Assembly (NCBI GenBank): GCA_902796525.1
Contig: CADBPB010000159.1
Span: 1-13,420 of the forward strand
Direction: 5' to 3'
Length of the DNA stretch: 13,420 nucleotides
Source of the DNA: an uncultured Erysipelotrichaceae bacterium
Lineage (GTDB): Bacteria; Bacillota_I; Bacilli_A; Erysipelotrichales; Erysipelotrichaceae
Each line of letters begins with the position of its first letter. Positions within the stretch are counted from its first letter, which is position 1. Both the position numbers and the translations under genes were made by a program. Positions 6,794 to 13,420 of the stretch are shown here, in pieces. The notes below the pieces were generated by a model, which saw nothing but the letters and a program-made list of their open reading frames with translations, did not search any database and was not told the DNA's origin.

Positions 6794-6952
6794 ATGACTG
6801 ACAGAGAACAGCGTATCCACGATCTGGCTCTGATAATTGTTGAGAATTCTCTGGAGGATATCGATGATTCCTTTGGAGTCAGACAGTATGTCGAAGAAGC
6901 CGTAAGGATCTATAACGAAGCGATCGAACTGATCGATAAAGAACTTGACTGA
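6794..6952 (+). CDS. Acidic 52-residue small protein, function unknown
   Basis: The protein begins MTDREQRIHDLALIIVENS and ends IYNEAIELIDKELD. It has 15 acidic against 5 basic residues and no proline or cysteine. Spaced hydrophobics suggest two amphipathic helices, about 4-22 and 29-51, around a DDSFG turn. It is probably cytoplasmic; no signal peptide or membrane segment is seen. AGGAGGT (6780-6786) lies 7 bases before the ATG. An earlier ATG at 6789 stops after two codons, so 6794 is the start. A promoter and a terminator frame the gene as its own unit. I do not recognise the family. Options include a small regulator, an antitoxin-like or anti-restriction acidic protein, or a remnant gene of a lost element, with no sequence proof for any. 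Confidence 0.78.
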   Translation: MTDREQRIHDLALIIVENSLEDIDDSFGVRQYVEEAVRIYNEAIELIDKELD

Positions 6953-6953
6953 A

Positions 6954-6982
6954 AAGGACTTTACTGATGAAGTCTTTTTTTT
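6954..6982 (+). terminator. Intrinsic terminator after the 52-codon gene, probably bidirectional
   Basis: AAGGACTT (6954-6961) pairs with AAGTCTTT (6970-6977), with one G-T pair and an 8-base loop, and runs into T to 6982. On the minus strand the same hairpin is followed by TTTT, so it may also end the convergent VanZ/RDD gene 36 bases away. Confidence 0.82.
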
Positions 6983-7017
6983 ATTTCTTTCGATATGATT
7001 TGATTTGAAGTATCCGA

Positions 7018-8151
7018 TCAGATGTTCTGTCCGGTTCGATCGACTGCCATGTATACAGTCCCGGCGATCCTGTCGTGCGGCATGGAGATCGTGCCTTTTT
7101 TGAAAACGATATTAACGAAATAGATGATGAAGTATGACCTTGCAAGAATGAAAAACCCGATCTTTGTCCAGTCATTCATGAAAGCGAATCCGCCCGAAGT
7201 CAGATAATCCGCAATGATTTCCGGCAATTCCGTAAACGCCCACAGACTTGCATATCGTTTGAGAAGCTGCCTGTTTGTGACATATCCTCCATCTTCGGAG
7301 ACGAGAACCATCCTGCATATCGCATGTCCGACCGTATACCCTTTGGAAACCAGTGTCTGCAGGAATGAAAACAGACAGAAAACCGTCCAGAAATAGGCCG
7401 AAGCATCATCGGCAAGTTTTTCCAGCTGCGGCATAACATAGACGATAAGACCTCGCAAAACGATGAAGACTACGATGCAGAAGAAACGGTCGAAATCAGC
7501 CGCCCAGAATCTCCGCCATCCCGTTACCTTTTGCCCGGCAGTCCTGCAGTAGCTGTCGATCGCGTCTCTGTCAGGCAGTATCATCATAAACAGATAGGCG
7601 ATCTGATATCCCAGAACTCCTCCCAGGGTATTGCAGATGAGATCTTCGATGTCCGCCAACCGATATGGGCCGGGATAGATCCCATACAAAGCGGACAGCT
7701 GCGTCAGCTCATAGAACAGGCTCAGAAGGAAGGAAAAGAATACGGTACGGCCGAAGCTTTGTTTGAAGTAATAACGCAGATAGATGCCAAACGGCAAGGT
7801 CAGCAGGACATTGAAAAGAAGCTGCCACAGCGAAAAACTCTTCAGATAAGCGAAAACGTTGCTGAGGTTCAGTTTCTTCCCGCTCCAGTAGATCATGATC
7901 TGGTTGCATGGAATGAGATTCAGATGATCCTGCCAGCGGCTCCCGATCGTCGACTCTCTGTCTGGAAGCGGAAGGATGACCATAAAATACGCGATCAGCA
8001 TGTACAGGATAAAGCTGTAGATGATCAGCGTTCTGAGTTTCGATATCGCTCCGTACCTGTGATACTGGTATAAGCAGTACGGCATCGTAAAAATCATCGC
8101 CAGAAGCGGAAAAACCAGTATGCCTGTCAGAATATCTTCAATGTAAGTCAT
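7018..8151 (-). CDS. VanZ-like/RDD domain fusion membrane protein
   Basis: This 377-residue integral membrane protein has about seven or eight hydrophobic segments. Residues about 1-195 are VanZ-like: helices near 8-28, 42-62, 108-128 and 136-156, then the conserved tail with E148, Q151, R164, DIED at 167-170 and N174 before GGVLGY. Residues about 213-373 are an RDD domain: RRFWAADFDRFFC near 213-225, helices near 223-240, 253-270 and 333-350, and a C-terminal HDRIAGTVYM at 359-368. VanZ confers low-level teicoplanin resistance in the vanA cluster, but most chromosomal VanZ-like proteins have no proven role. RDD proteins are implicated in ion or small-molecule transport in a few species. No van genes are nearby, so a resistance call is not justified. 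It stands alone, divergent from argS, with a weak AAGG ribosome binding site. Confidence 0.87.
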   Translation of the reverse strand: MTYIEDILTGILVFPLLAMIFTMPYCLYQYHRYGAISKLRTLIIYSFILYMLIAYFMVILPLPDRESTIGSRWQDHLNLIPCNQIMIYWSGKKLNLSNVFAYLKSFSLWQLLFNVLLTLPFGIYLRYYFKQSFGRTVFFSFLLSLFYELTQLSALYGIYPGPYRLADIEDLICNTLGGVLGYQIAYLFMMILPDRDAIDSYCRTAGQKVTGWRRFWAADFDRFFCIVVFIVLRGLIVYVMPQLEKLADDASAYFWTVFCLFSFLQTLVSKGYTVGHAICRMVLVSEDGGYVTNRQLLKRYASLWAFTELPEIIADYLTSGGFAFMNDWTKIGFFILARSYFIIYFVNIVFKKGTISMPHDRIAGTVYMAVDRTGQNI

Positions 8152-8232
8152 AAACCCTTATTCCTTCATTTTCCTGATGACATAACATTACCACAAAAAC
8201 CGCTTTCTGATTCCTTCTTCTAATACCCGATA

Positions 8233-8262
8233 TGGTATGATTAAGTGGTACAGAGAAGGAGG
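8233..8262 (+). promoter_or_regulatory. argS extended -10 promoter and ribosome binding site
   Basis: TGG (8233-8235) directly precedes TATGAT (8236-8241), an extended -10. The hexamer 17 bp upstream is a poor -35, which extended -10 promoters tolerate. AAGGAGG (8256-8262) lies 5 bases before the argS ATG. The untranslated leader is only about 20 bases, leaving no room for a T-box riboswitch. Confidence 0.7.
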
Positions 8263-8267
8263 ATCTT

Positions 8268-9938
8268 ATGAATATCGAAGAAAAACTGATTCAGGCGATC
8301 AGCGAAATCATCAAAGAAAAGTATTCGATCGAACCTGAAGAAGGAACGGTCATGGTCGAAATACCGAAAGACAACGGCAACGGCGATTATTCCACCAATA
8401 TTGCCATGCGTCTTACCAAGATCCTCAAGCGCCGTCCTCAGGAGATCGCGGAAGAACTGAAAGCCGAACTGCAAAACCGATTGGATGATCTCCAGAAGAT
8501 CGAGATCGCAGGACCGGGTTTCATCAACTTCTGGTTCAATAAAGATGCGATTGCCAACGTGATCAATACGGTATTGGAGAAAGGCTCCGTCTATGGGCAT
8601 TCCGATACCGGCAAGGGACTGAAAGTCCTGGAAGAATATGTCAGCGCCAACCCGACCGGTCCGCTGCACTGCGGTCATGCGCGCGGAGCATGCTGGGGAG
8701 ATTCCTGCGTCAGGATCATGAATGCGGCAGGCTATGACGCGACCAGAGAGTATTACATCAACGATGCCGGTGCGCAGATGATGAATCTGGGCAGATCGCT
8801 GCTGGGAAGATACCGGGAACTCTTTGGCTTGGATTTCACGCTTCCGGAAGACGGCTATCACGGTCCCGATGTGATCGAGATCGCCAAAGAGATCAAAGAA
8901 AAATATGGCGACAGATTCCTGAAGATGGATGAAGAGGAAGCCGTGCTGGAACTCAAGGAAATCGGAAAAGAACTGGAACTGGATCGGATCAGAAAGGATC
9001 TTGAATACTACGGCTGCGAATTCGATTCCTGGATCTCCGAGCAGTGGATCACGAATCAGGGAATGGTCGAGAAAGCGGTCGAACGCATGCGTTCGATGGG
9101 TCTTCTGTATGAAAAAGATGGAGCGATCTGGTTCGAAGCGACGAAATATGGCGACGACAAGGACAGGGTCCTGAAAAAATCGGACGGCTATTATACCTAT
9201 ATGACGCCGGATATCGCCAATCATATCTATAAATATGAACGCGGTTATGAACTGCTGGTCAATATCTGGGGAGCCGATCATCACGGCTATATTCCGAGAA
9301 TGAAGGCAGCCATGGAAGCGTTGGGCTATCCAAGAGATAATCTGCAGGTCGATCTGTGTCAGATGGTTAGGATGATCGAGAACGGCAAGGAAGTCAAGAT
9401 GTCCAAGCGTACGGGAAACGCGATCACACTGAGAGAACTGATCGATGACATCGGTGTGGACTGCGCAAGATATTTCTTCCTTTCGAAAGCGCTGGATACT
9501 CATCTGGATTTCGATCTGACCCTGGCCAGAACGAAATCCAACGACAATCCCGTCTACTATGCGCAATACGCCTATGCAAGGATCTGCTCCGTATTGAAGC
9601 AGGCAGAAAAGTCTTTCACGAAACAGGGAAGCTATACCTTGCTGACACATCCGAAGGAAGTCGATCTGATGAAACACATCAATACCTTCACGGACATCGT
9701 TGCGGATGCGGCAGCGACCAGAAGCCCGAACAAGATCTGCAACTATATTCAGAAGCTTGCGACATATTTCCATTCCTTCTATGGCGCCTGCAAGATCAAT
9801 GATCCCAAGAATCCGGAACTGACCAACGAACGTCTTGCCCTGGCGGAAGCCACCAGGATAACGCTGAAGAACGCCTTGTATCTGCTGGGTGTCAGCGCAC
9901 CGGAAGTGATGGCGAAAGAAGAAACGTCTGTCGAATAA
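8268..9938 (+). CDS. argS: Arginyl-tRNA synthetase
   Basis: This 556-residue class I synthetase charges tRNA-Arg with arginine in the cytoplasm. The ArgRS-specific N-terminal additional domain covers about 4-90 (IPKDNGNGDYSTNIAMRL at 32-49). The HIGH motif is HCGH at 134-137 within SANPTGPLHCGHARG. The KMSKS motif is KMSKR at 377-381. From about 425 the all-helical DALR anticodon-binding domain begins (YYAQYAYARICSVL). The length is normal for bacterial ArgRS and the frame is intact. A perfect ribosome binding site fixes the start. The gene converges on the arginine deiminase operon and shares its terminator, so the enzymes that spend arginine for translation and for catabolism sit side by side. 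Confidence 0.97.
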   Translation: MNIEEKLIQAISEIIKEKYSIEPEEGTVMVEIPKDNGNGDYSTNIAMRLTKILKRRPQEIAEELKAELQNRLDDLQKIEIAGPGFINFWFNKDAIANVINTVLEKGSVYGHSDTGKGLKVLEEYVSANPTGPLHCGHARGACWGDSCVRIMNAAGYDATREYYINDAGAQMMNLGRSLLGRYRELFGLDFTLPEDGYHGPDVIEIAKEIKEKYGDRFLKMDEEEAVLELKEIGKELELDRIRKDLEYYGCEFDSWISEQWITNQGMVEKAVERMRSMGLLYEKDGAIWFEATKYGDDKDRVLKKSDGYYTYMTPDIANHIYKYERGYELLVNIWGADHHGYIPRMKAAMEALGYPRDNLQVDLCQMVRMIENGKEVKMSKRTGNAITLRELIDDIGVDCARYFFLSKALDTHLDFDLTLARTKSNDNPVYYAQYAYARICSVLKQAEKSFTKQGSYTLLTHPKEVDLMKHINTFTDIVADAAATRSPNKICNYIQKLATYFHSFYGACKINDPKNPELTNERLALAEATRITLKNALYLLGVSAPEVMAKEETSVE

Positions 9939-9940
9939 TC

Positions 9941-9974
9941 AAAAAACTATAAGCCGAAGCTTATAGTTTTTTTT
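9941..9974. terminator. Bidirectional terminator shared by argS and the arc operon
   Basis: AAAAAACTATAAGC (9941-9954) and GCTTATAGTTTTTT (9959-9972) form a perfect 14-bp stem with a CGAA tetraloop. T-runs follow on the plus strand (to 9974) and, because the stem begins with six A, also on the minus strand. It lies 3 bases after the argS stop codon and 20 bases beyond the arcC stop. Confidence 0.93.
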
Positions 9975-9994
9975 ATGTCCTGAAGTAATGATAT

Positions 9995-10921
9995 TCAGCA
10001 ACGGATGACGGTCCCGGTCTTTCCCTGAAGGGCTTCCTTGGCCTTCTCCAAAGAAGTGATCAGCGTCTTGCCGTCAGTCTTCTCGACGAATTCCATGCAG
10101 GCTTCGACCTTCGGAAGCATGCTTCCGGTACCGAACTGTCCTTCATCCATGTATTTCCGGGCTTCTTCAAGCGTCAGCTCATCCAGATCGGTCTGATTTT
10201 CTTTTCCATAGTTCAGGGAAACCTTTTCGACATTCGTCAGGATGATCAGCATGTCCGCTCCGACATCCAGCGCCAGTCTGGTGCACGCGCGGTCTTTGTC
10301 GATAAAGGCAGCAATGCCTTCGTATCGTCCGTTCTTTCGGATGACAGGGATGCCTCCTCCGCCGACGGTGATGACGATCGTATCCTGAGCAGCCAGTTTC
10401 CTGATCGATTCCAGTTCGACGATCGCCAAAGGTATCGGCGAAGCGACGATGCGCCGATAGCCTTTCGGGAATTCTTTAAACGTGTATCCCGTCTTCCGGG
10501 CGATCTCTTCCGCTTCTTCTTTGGAGTAGTAGGAACCGATCGGTTTGGTCGGATCCTGGAAAGCTTCGTCGTTTTCATCGACTTCGATCTGGGTCACGAT
10601 CGTTGCGACATCTTTCACGATGTTTCTATCTCTCAGTTCGTTCTGCAGAGCCTGCTGCAGATGATAGCCGATATAGCTTTGAGTAATAGCCACACATTCA
10701 GTAAAAGGCATCGCCGGAGTCATGCCCTGCTGATATGACGTATCAAACGCCAGATTCACCATGCCGACTTGCGGGCCGTTTCCATGTCCGACTACGACTT
10801 CGTATCCGTCTTCCACCAGATCCGCAATGGTCGAAGCGGTCTTTTTCACCAGTTCCAGCTGCTGTTCAGGCGTACTGCCTAAGGCATTGCCTCCCAGCGC
10901 GATCACAAGTCTCTTGCCCAT
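9995..10921 (-). CDS. arcC: Carbamate kinase
   Basis: This 308-residue amino-acid-kinase-fold enzyme transfers phosphate from carbamoyl phosphate to ADP, making ATP, ammonia and CO2: the energy-yielding last step of the arginine deiminase pathway. Diagnostic blocks are IALGGNALG at 7-15, GHGNGPQVG at 45-53, VGGGGIPV at 186-193, AFIDKDRACTRLA at 205-217 and FGTGSMLPKVEA at 263-274. The start codon follows the arcB stop by one base (TAATATG) and no Shine-Dalgarno sequence is visible, so translation probably depends on ribosomes finishing arcB. Length and motifs are complete. Confidence 0.96.
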   Translation of the reverse strand: MGKRLVIALGGNALGSTPEQQLELVKKTASTIADLVEDGYEVVVGHGNGPQVGMVNLAFDTSYQQGMTPAMPFTECVAITQSYIGYHLQQALQNELRDRNIVKDVATIVTQIEVDENDEAFQDPTKPIGSYYSKEEAEEIARKTGYTFKEFPKGYRRIVASPIPLAIVELESIRKLAAQDTIVITVGGGGIPVIRKNGRYEGIAAFIDKDRACTRLALDVGADMLIILTNVEKVSLNYGKENQTDLDELTLEEARKYMDEGQFGTGSMLPKVEACMEFVEKTDGKTLITSLEKAKEALQGKTGTVIRC

Positions 10922-10922
10922 A

Positions 10923-11915
10923 TTATTTCAATGTCGCATACATGACGGCTTTGATCGTATGCATCCTATTCTCTGCTTCATCAAATACTTTGGACTGTTT
11001 CGATTCGAAGACTTCGTCCGCGACTTCCATTTCGGTCACGCCGAATTTCCTGGCGATCTCCGCGCCGATCGTGGTATTGGTATCATGAAACGAAGGAAGG
11101 CAATGCATAAAGATGGCATGCTCATCCGCGTTCGCCATGACTTCCCTGGTCACCCGATAAGGTTCCAGAAGCTTGATCCTCTCGGTCCAGACTTCATCCG
11201 GTTCTCCCATCGATACCCAGATATCGGTATAGACGACATGTGCGCCTTTGCTGCCTTCTTTGACATCGGACGTCAGCGTGATCGTGGATCCGTTTTCTGC
11301 CGCGATCTTTCTGCAGGTTTCAACCAGTTCCTTCTCCGGCATCTGTTTCTCAGGTCCGCACGCAACAAAGTCGATGCCCAGCTTGGCACAGACCACCATC
11401 AGCGAATTGGCGACATTGTTCCTGGCATCCCCCATGAATACCAGTTTCCTGCCGCGCATGTCCCCGAAGTTCTCTTCCGCGGTCATGATATCCGCCAGCA
11501 TCTGCGTCGGATGAAACTGCGTCGTCAGTCCGTTCCACACCGGAACACCGGACTTCTCTGCCAGTTCTTCGACGATCGACTGGTCGAATCCCCGGTATTC
11601 GATGCCATCGTACATCCTGCCCAGCACTCTTGCCGTATCTTCCAGAGATTCCTTCTTTCCCATCTGCGAGGAACCCGGATCCAGATATGTGACGCCCATA
11701 CCCAGGTCTCTTCCTGCGACTTCAAAGGAACAGCGCGTCCTGGTCGAGGTCTTTTCAAACAGCAATACGATCTGTTTCCCTTTCAGATAATCATGAGGAA
11801 CGCCGTTCCGTTTCATCTTCTTGAATTCCTTTGCGAGGTCGATCAGATAACGGATCTCCTCCGGAGTGAAATCAAGCAGCTTCAGGAAACTGCGTCCGCA
11901 TAAGTTAACACCCAT
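10923..11915 (-). CDS. arcB: Ornithine carbamoyltransferase, catabolic (arginine deiminase pathway)
   Basis: This 330-residue transcarbamoylase splits citrulline with phosphate to ornithine and carbamoyl phosphate in this context. The carbamoyl-phosphate loop STRTR lies at 57-61, HPTQ at 135-138, the ornithine-binding DIWVSMGE at 231-238 and HCLP at 271-274 (C272). All catalytic motifs are intact. Its place between arcA and arcC argues for the catabolic role (arcB); the family alone cannot separate it from anabolic argF. The start has GGAGGA 7 bases upstream (complement 11921-11928). The gap after arcA is 25 bases and holds a perfect palindrome. Other biosynthetic arg genes are absent. Confidence 0.95.
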   Translation of the reverse strand: MGVNLCGRSFLKLLDFTPEEIRYLIDLAKEFKKMKRNGVPHDYLKGKQIVLLFEKTSTRTRCSFEVAGRDLGMGVTYLDPGSSQMGKKESLEDTARVLGRMYDGIEYRGFDQSIVEELAEKSGVPVWNGLTTQFHPTQMLADIMTAEENFGDMRGRKLVFMGDARNNVANSLMVVCAKLGIDFVACGPEKQMPEKELVETCRKIAAENGSTITLTSDVKEGSKGAHVVYTDIWVSMGEPDEVWTERIKLLEPYRVTREVMANADEHAIFMHCLPSFHDTNTTIGAEIARKFGVTEMEVADEVFESKQSKVFDEAENRMHTIKAVMYATLK

Positions 11916-11931
11916 CGATATCTCCTCCTAT

Positions 11932-11945
11932 ATTGAATATTCAAT
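11932..11945. repeat. Perfect 14-bp palindrome at the arcA-arcB junction
   Basis: ATTGAATATTCAAT is its own reverse complement and overlaps the arcA TGA stop codon. It contains TGAAT and ATTCA, the two half-sites of ArgR-type boxes, but with no spacer between them, whereas known ARG boxes have about four bases. It could be an operator, an mRNA processing hairpin or coincidence. Confidence 0.4.
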
Positions 11946-13182
11946 CTTCCCTGACCAGAGGCATGGACATACATCTCGGTCCGCCGCGGCCTCTGGATAA
12001 TTCCGCGCTTGGTATGGTTATGACGTTCAGCCCTTTTTCCCGCAGGATAGCATTGGTGACGTCATTCCGTTCGTAACAGATGATCGTACCGGGAGCGATG
12101 CAAAGGGTATTCGATCCGTCGTTCCACTGTTCCCTGGCAGCGGCGATCATATCGTCCCCGCCGCAGTCGATCAGTTCCACTTTATCGACTCCCGTATATT
12201 TTTCCAGGATGTGTTCCAGACTATCCTCCAGCAGCCGGATATCAAGGTCGTCCGGATTGTGGTCCGTCTTGTGAGGCGGCTTGATTTCAAATACTTCCAA
12301 GGGACCGATGATGGCCGGATGGACCGTATACTTATCGGTATCGATCCTGGTGAATACCGTATCCAGATGCATGAATGCCCGTGTCGCAGGGATCTTGAAC
12401 GCAAGTACGGTACGGATCTTGCAGTCGGGATCGTTGAACAGGTTTCGAGCGATGGTTTCTACGGCATCCGGAGAAGTCCTCTGGGAAATGCCGATCGCCA
12501 GGACGCTGTCTGTCAGGTTGAAGACATCGCCTCCCTCGATGCTGGCATGCAGATCGCGGTCATAGTATCTTCTGACCATTCCGGCGTAATCCGGATGATA
12601 CCTTAGGATATAGTCGGCGTAGATCGTTTCTCTTCGCCGGTTCGGATATTTCATCCGATTCAGGAAGACTCCTTCCCCCACCGAAGCGAAAGGATCTCTT
12701 TGGAAATACAGGTTCGGCATAGGATCGATGATAAGGTCATCATCCGGAGCGACCCTGTCCTGCAGAGAATATTTCTTTGCCTTCTCCCCGATTTCCTTCA
12801 AAGTGATCCCTTCCATGGTTTTCAATACAAGCTCTTTGCCACGGAAATTCCCGATCATGTATTCATAAAGCTTATCCTGCCATCTCTGCGTCCGGACATC
12901 GCCTTCTTCCAGCCACTGGTAAAGAAAAGGCCTGATCAGCTTCGGATTCTGATCCAGCACTTCCGTCATCAGATCTTCGAGATAGACGACTTCGACGCCA
13001 TGATCCCTTAAGACCTGCGCAAAACAGTCATGTTCCTGCTGAGCGACTTTCAGATAAGGGATATCATCAAACAGCAGTTCCTGCAGACGATCCGGCGTCA
13101 GATTGAGCAGTTCTTTGCCCGGACGGTGAAGCAAAACCTTTTTTAAGGGTTTTATCTCACTGGTTACGTGAATTCCTTTCAT
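11941..13182 (-). CDS. arcA: Arginine deiminase
   Basis: This 413-residue guanidino-modifying enzyme hydrolyses arginine to citrulline and ammonia, the first step of the pathway. The catalytic set is visible: D163 in FQRDPF, E216 in SIEGGDVFNL, H272 in FMHLDTVFTRID and the nucleophile C404 in SRGRGGPRCMSMPL. The length is typical (about 410). AGGGAGG (complement 13186-13192) lies just upstream of the ATG. It leads the arcA-arcB-arcC operon. The pathway supplies ATP during fermentation and alkali against acid stress. No arcD antiporter is present in the window, so arginine import must be encoded elsewhere. Confidence 0.97.
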   Translation of the reverse strand: MKGIHVTSEIKPLKKVLLHRPGKELLNLTPDRLQELLFDDIPYLKVAQQEHDCFAQVLRDHGVEVVYLEDLMTEVLDQNPKLIRPFLYQWLEEGDVRTQRWQDKLYEYMIGNFRGKELVLKTMEGITLKEIGEKAKKYSLQDRVAPDDDLIIDPMPNLYFQRDPFASVGEGVFLNRMKYPNRRRETIYADYILRYHPDYAGMVRRYYDRDLHASIEGGDVFNLTDSVLAIGISQRTSPDAVETIARNLFNDPDCKIRTVLAFKIPATRAFMHLDTVFTRIDTDKYTVHPAIIGPLEVFEIKPPHKTDHNPDDLDIRLLEDSLEHILEKYTGVDKVELIDCGGDDMIAAAREQWNDGSNTLCIAPGTIICYERNDVTNAILREKGLNVITIPSAELSRGRGGPRCMSMPLVRED

Positions 13183-13202
13183 AAGCCTCCCTTGATGATG
13201 CT

Positions 13203-13232
13203 ACGGACGGATCTTTTGCAACCATCCTCCGT
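13203..13232 (-). promoter_or_regulatory. Hairpin in the arcA leader
   Basis: On the minus strand ACGGAGGAT (13224-13232) can pair with ATCCGTCCGT (13203-13212), with a single bulged G and an 11-base loop. It lies between the probable arcA promoter and the arcA ribosome binding site. There is no T-run, so it is not a terminator; it could shape mRNA stability or translation. Confidence 0.4.
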
Positions 13233-13248
13233 CGATATGTACACTTTC

Positions 13249-13257
13249 ATTCTACCA
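13249..13257 (-). promoter_or_regulatory. Probable arcA promoter, extended -10
   Basis: On the minus strand TGG (13255-13257) precedes TAGAAT (13249-13254), an extended -10. The -35 position reads CCGTCT and is poor, which suits a promoter needing an activator. The leader to arcA is about 60 bases. Two TTTCAT copies (plus strand 13245-13250 and 13260-13265) overlap or flank the -10 at 15-base spacing and could be half-sites for a regulator. Confidence 0.5.
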
Positions 13258-13303
13258 AATTTCATATCTACAGACGGCACAAACACGGTTTTTTCTATTT
13301 TGT

Positions 13304-13332
13304 TTGAAAAAAACAGGAAATAGTGCTATTGT
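13304..13332 (+). promoter_or_regulatory. Promoter of tRNA-Arg
   Basis: TTGAAA (13304-13309) and TATTGT (13327-13332) are 17 bp apart, with an extended -10 TG at 13324-13325. The -10 ends 11 bases before the first tRNA base. It is divergent from the arcA promoter, about 50 bases away. Confidence 0.72.
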
Positions 13333-13343
13333 GATAGAGCGAT

Positions 13344-13420
13344 GTGCCTATAGCTCAACTGGATAGAGTGTTTGGCTACGAACCAAAAGGTTGCGAGTTC
13401 AAGTCTTGCTAGGCACGCCA
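13344..13420 (+). tRNA. tRNA-Arg (anticodon ACG)
   Basis: A complete cloverleaf is visible: acceptor GTGCCTA/TAGGCAC, D-stem GCTC/GAGT, anticodon stem TTTGG/CCAAA with loop CTACGAA (anticodon ACG), T-stem GCGAG/CTTGC with loop TTCAAGT, discriminator G and encoded CCA ending on the last base of the window. A34 is expected to be deaminated to inosine by TadA to read CGT, CGC and CGA. It sits head to head with the arginine deiminase operon. Confidence 0.97.

Noticed and set aside
7018..8151. Calling the VanZ-like gene a glycopeptide resistance determinant.
   Set aside because: There are no vanHAX or regulator genes nearby and the protein is a VanZ-RDD fusion. Domain similarity alone does not show resistance.
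8152..8267. A T-box or other riboswitch before argS.
   Set aside because: The extended -10 leaves a leader of only about 20 bases, far too short for a T-box, and no T-box or terminator/antiterminator pair is visible.
8241..9773. A 510-codon open frame on the minus strand opposite argS.
   Set aside because: argS carries full synthetase motifs, promoter and ribosome binding site. The antisense frame is low-complexity, rich in Ile and Phe, and has no family hallmark.
10761..11903. A 380-codon open frame on the plus strand opposite arcB and arcC.
   Set aside because: It is antisense to two genes with intact catalytic motifs and spans their junction, with no motif of its own.
13118..13226. A possible 22-codon upstream frame in the arcA leader starting at GGAGGATG and overlapping the arcA start.
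   Set aside because: The Shine-Dalgarno would touch the start codon with no spacing, the peptide has no arginine-rich or stalling motif, and it is out of frame with arcA.

Overview
The window looks like a chromosomal segment of a low-to-middle G+C member of the Bacillota, possibly Erysipelotrichia or Clostridia. I cannot go to genus level. The evidence is strong GGAGG-type ribosome binding sites before most genes, sigma-A-like promoters with extended -10 elements, tRNAs with encoded CCA, tight operons with overlapping or nearly touching genes, and short intrinsic terminators. All genes appear intact. There is no transposase, phage module or CRISPR array.

Layout. (1) 1-3501, minus strand: a compact operon read right to left as GNAT acetyltransferase, 71-residue conserved small protein, two related alpha/beta-hydrolase esterases, then an ATP-grasp ligase. 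It ends in a hairpin terminator at the left edge of the window. (2) 3537-6288, minus strand: tldD-tldE, a heterodimeric metalloprotease pair with an 8-base overlap, followed by its own terminator. (3) 6379-6621, plus strand: a strong promoter, tRNA-Val(TAC), tRNA-Thr(TGT) and a terminator. Next to it lie a 9-bp direct repeat pair and the tail of an unidentified reading frame that may be an integration scar, then an orphan 52-codon gene with its own promoter, ribosome binding site and terminator. (4) 7018-8151, minus strand: a membrane protein fusing VanZ-like and RDD domains. (5) 8236-9974, plus strand: argS with an extended -10 promoter and a 14-bp terminator that also serves the convergent arginine deiminase operon. 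(6) 9995-13182, minus strand: arcA, ornithine carbamoyltransferase and arcC, the full catabolic arginine deiminase pathway. (7) 13304-13420, plus strand: promoter and tRNA-Arg(ACG), which ends on the last base of the window.

The right half is centred on arginine. arcA-arcB-arcC convert arginine to ornithine, ammonia, CO2 and ATP, while the adjacent argS and tRNA-Arg use arginine for translation. No arginine/ornithine antiporter or ArgR gene is in the window. The left operon is the part least explained by known biology: one ATP-dependent carboxylate ligase with two serine esterases and an acetyltransferase suggests assembly, modification and hydrolysis of an unidentified small molecule or peptide. 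That is inference from family membership and gene order only.
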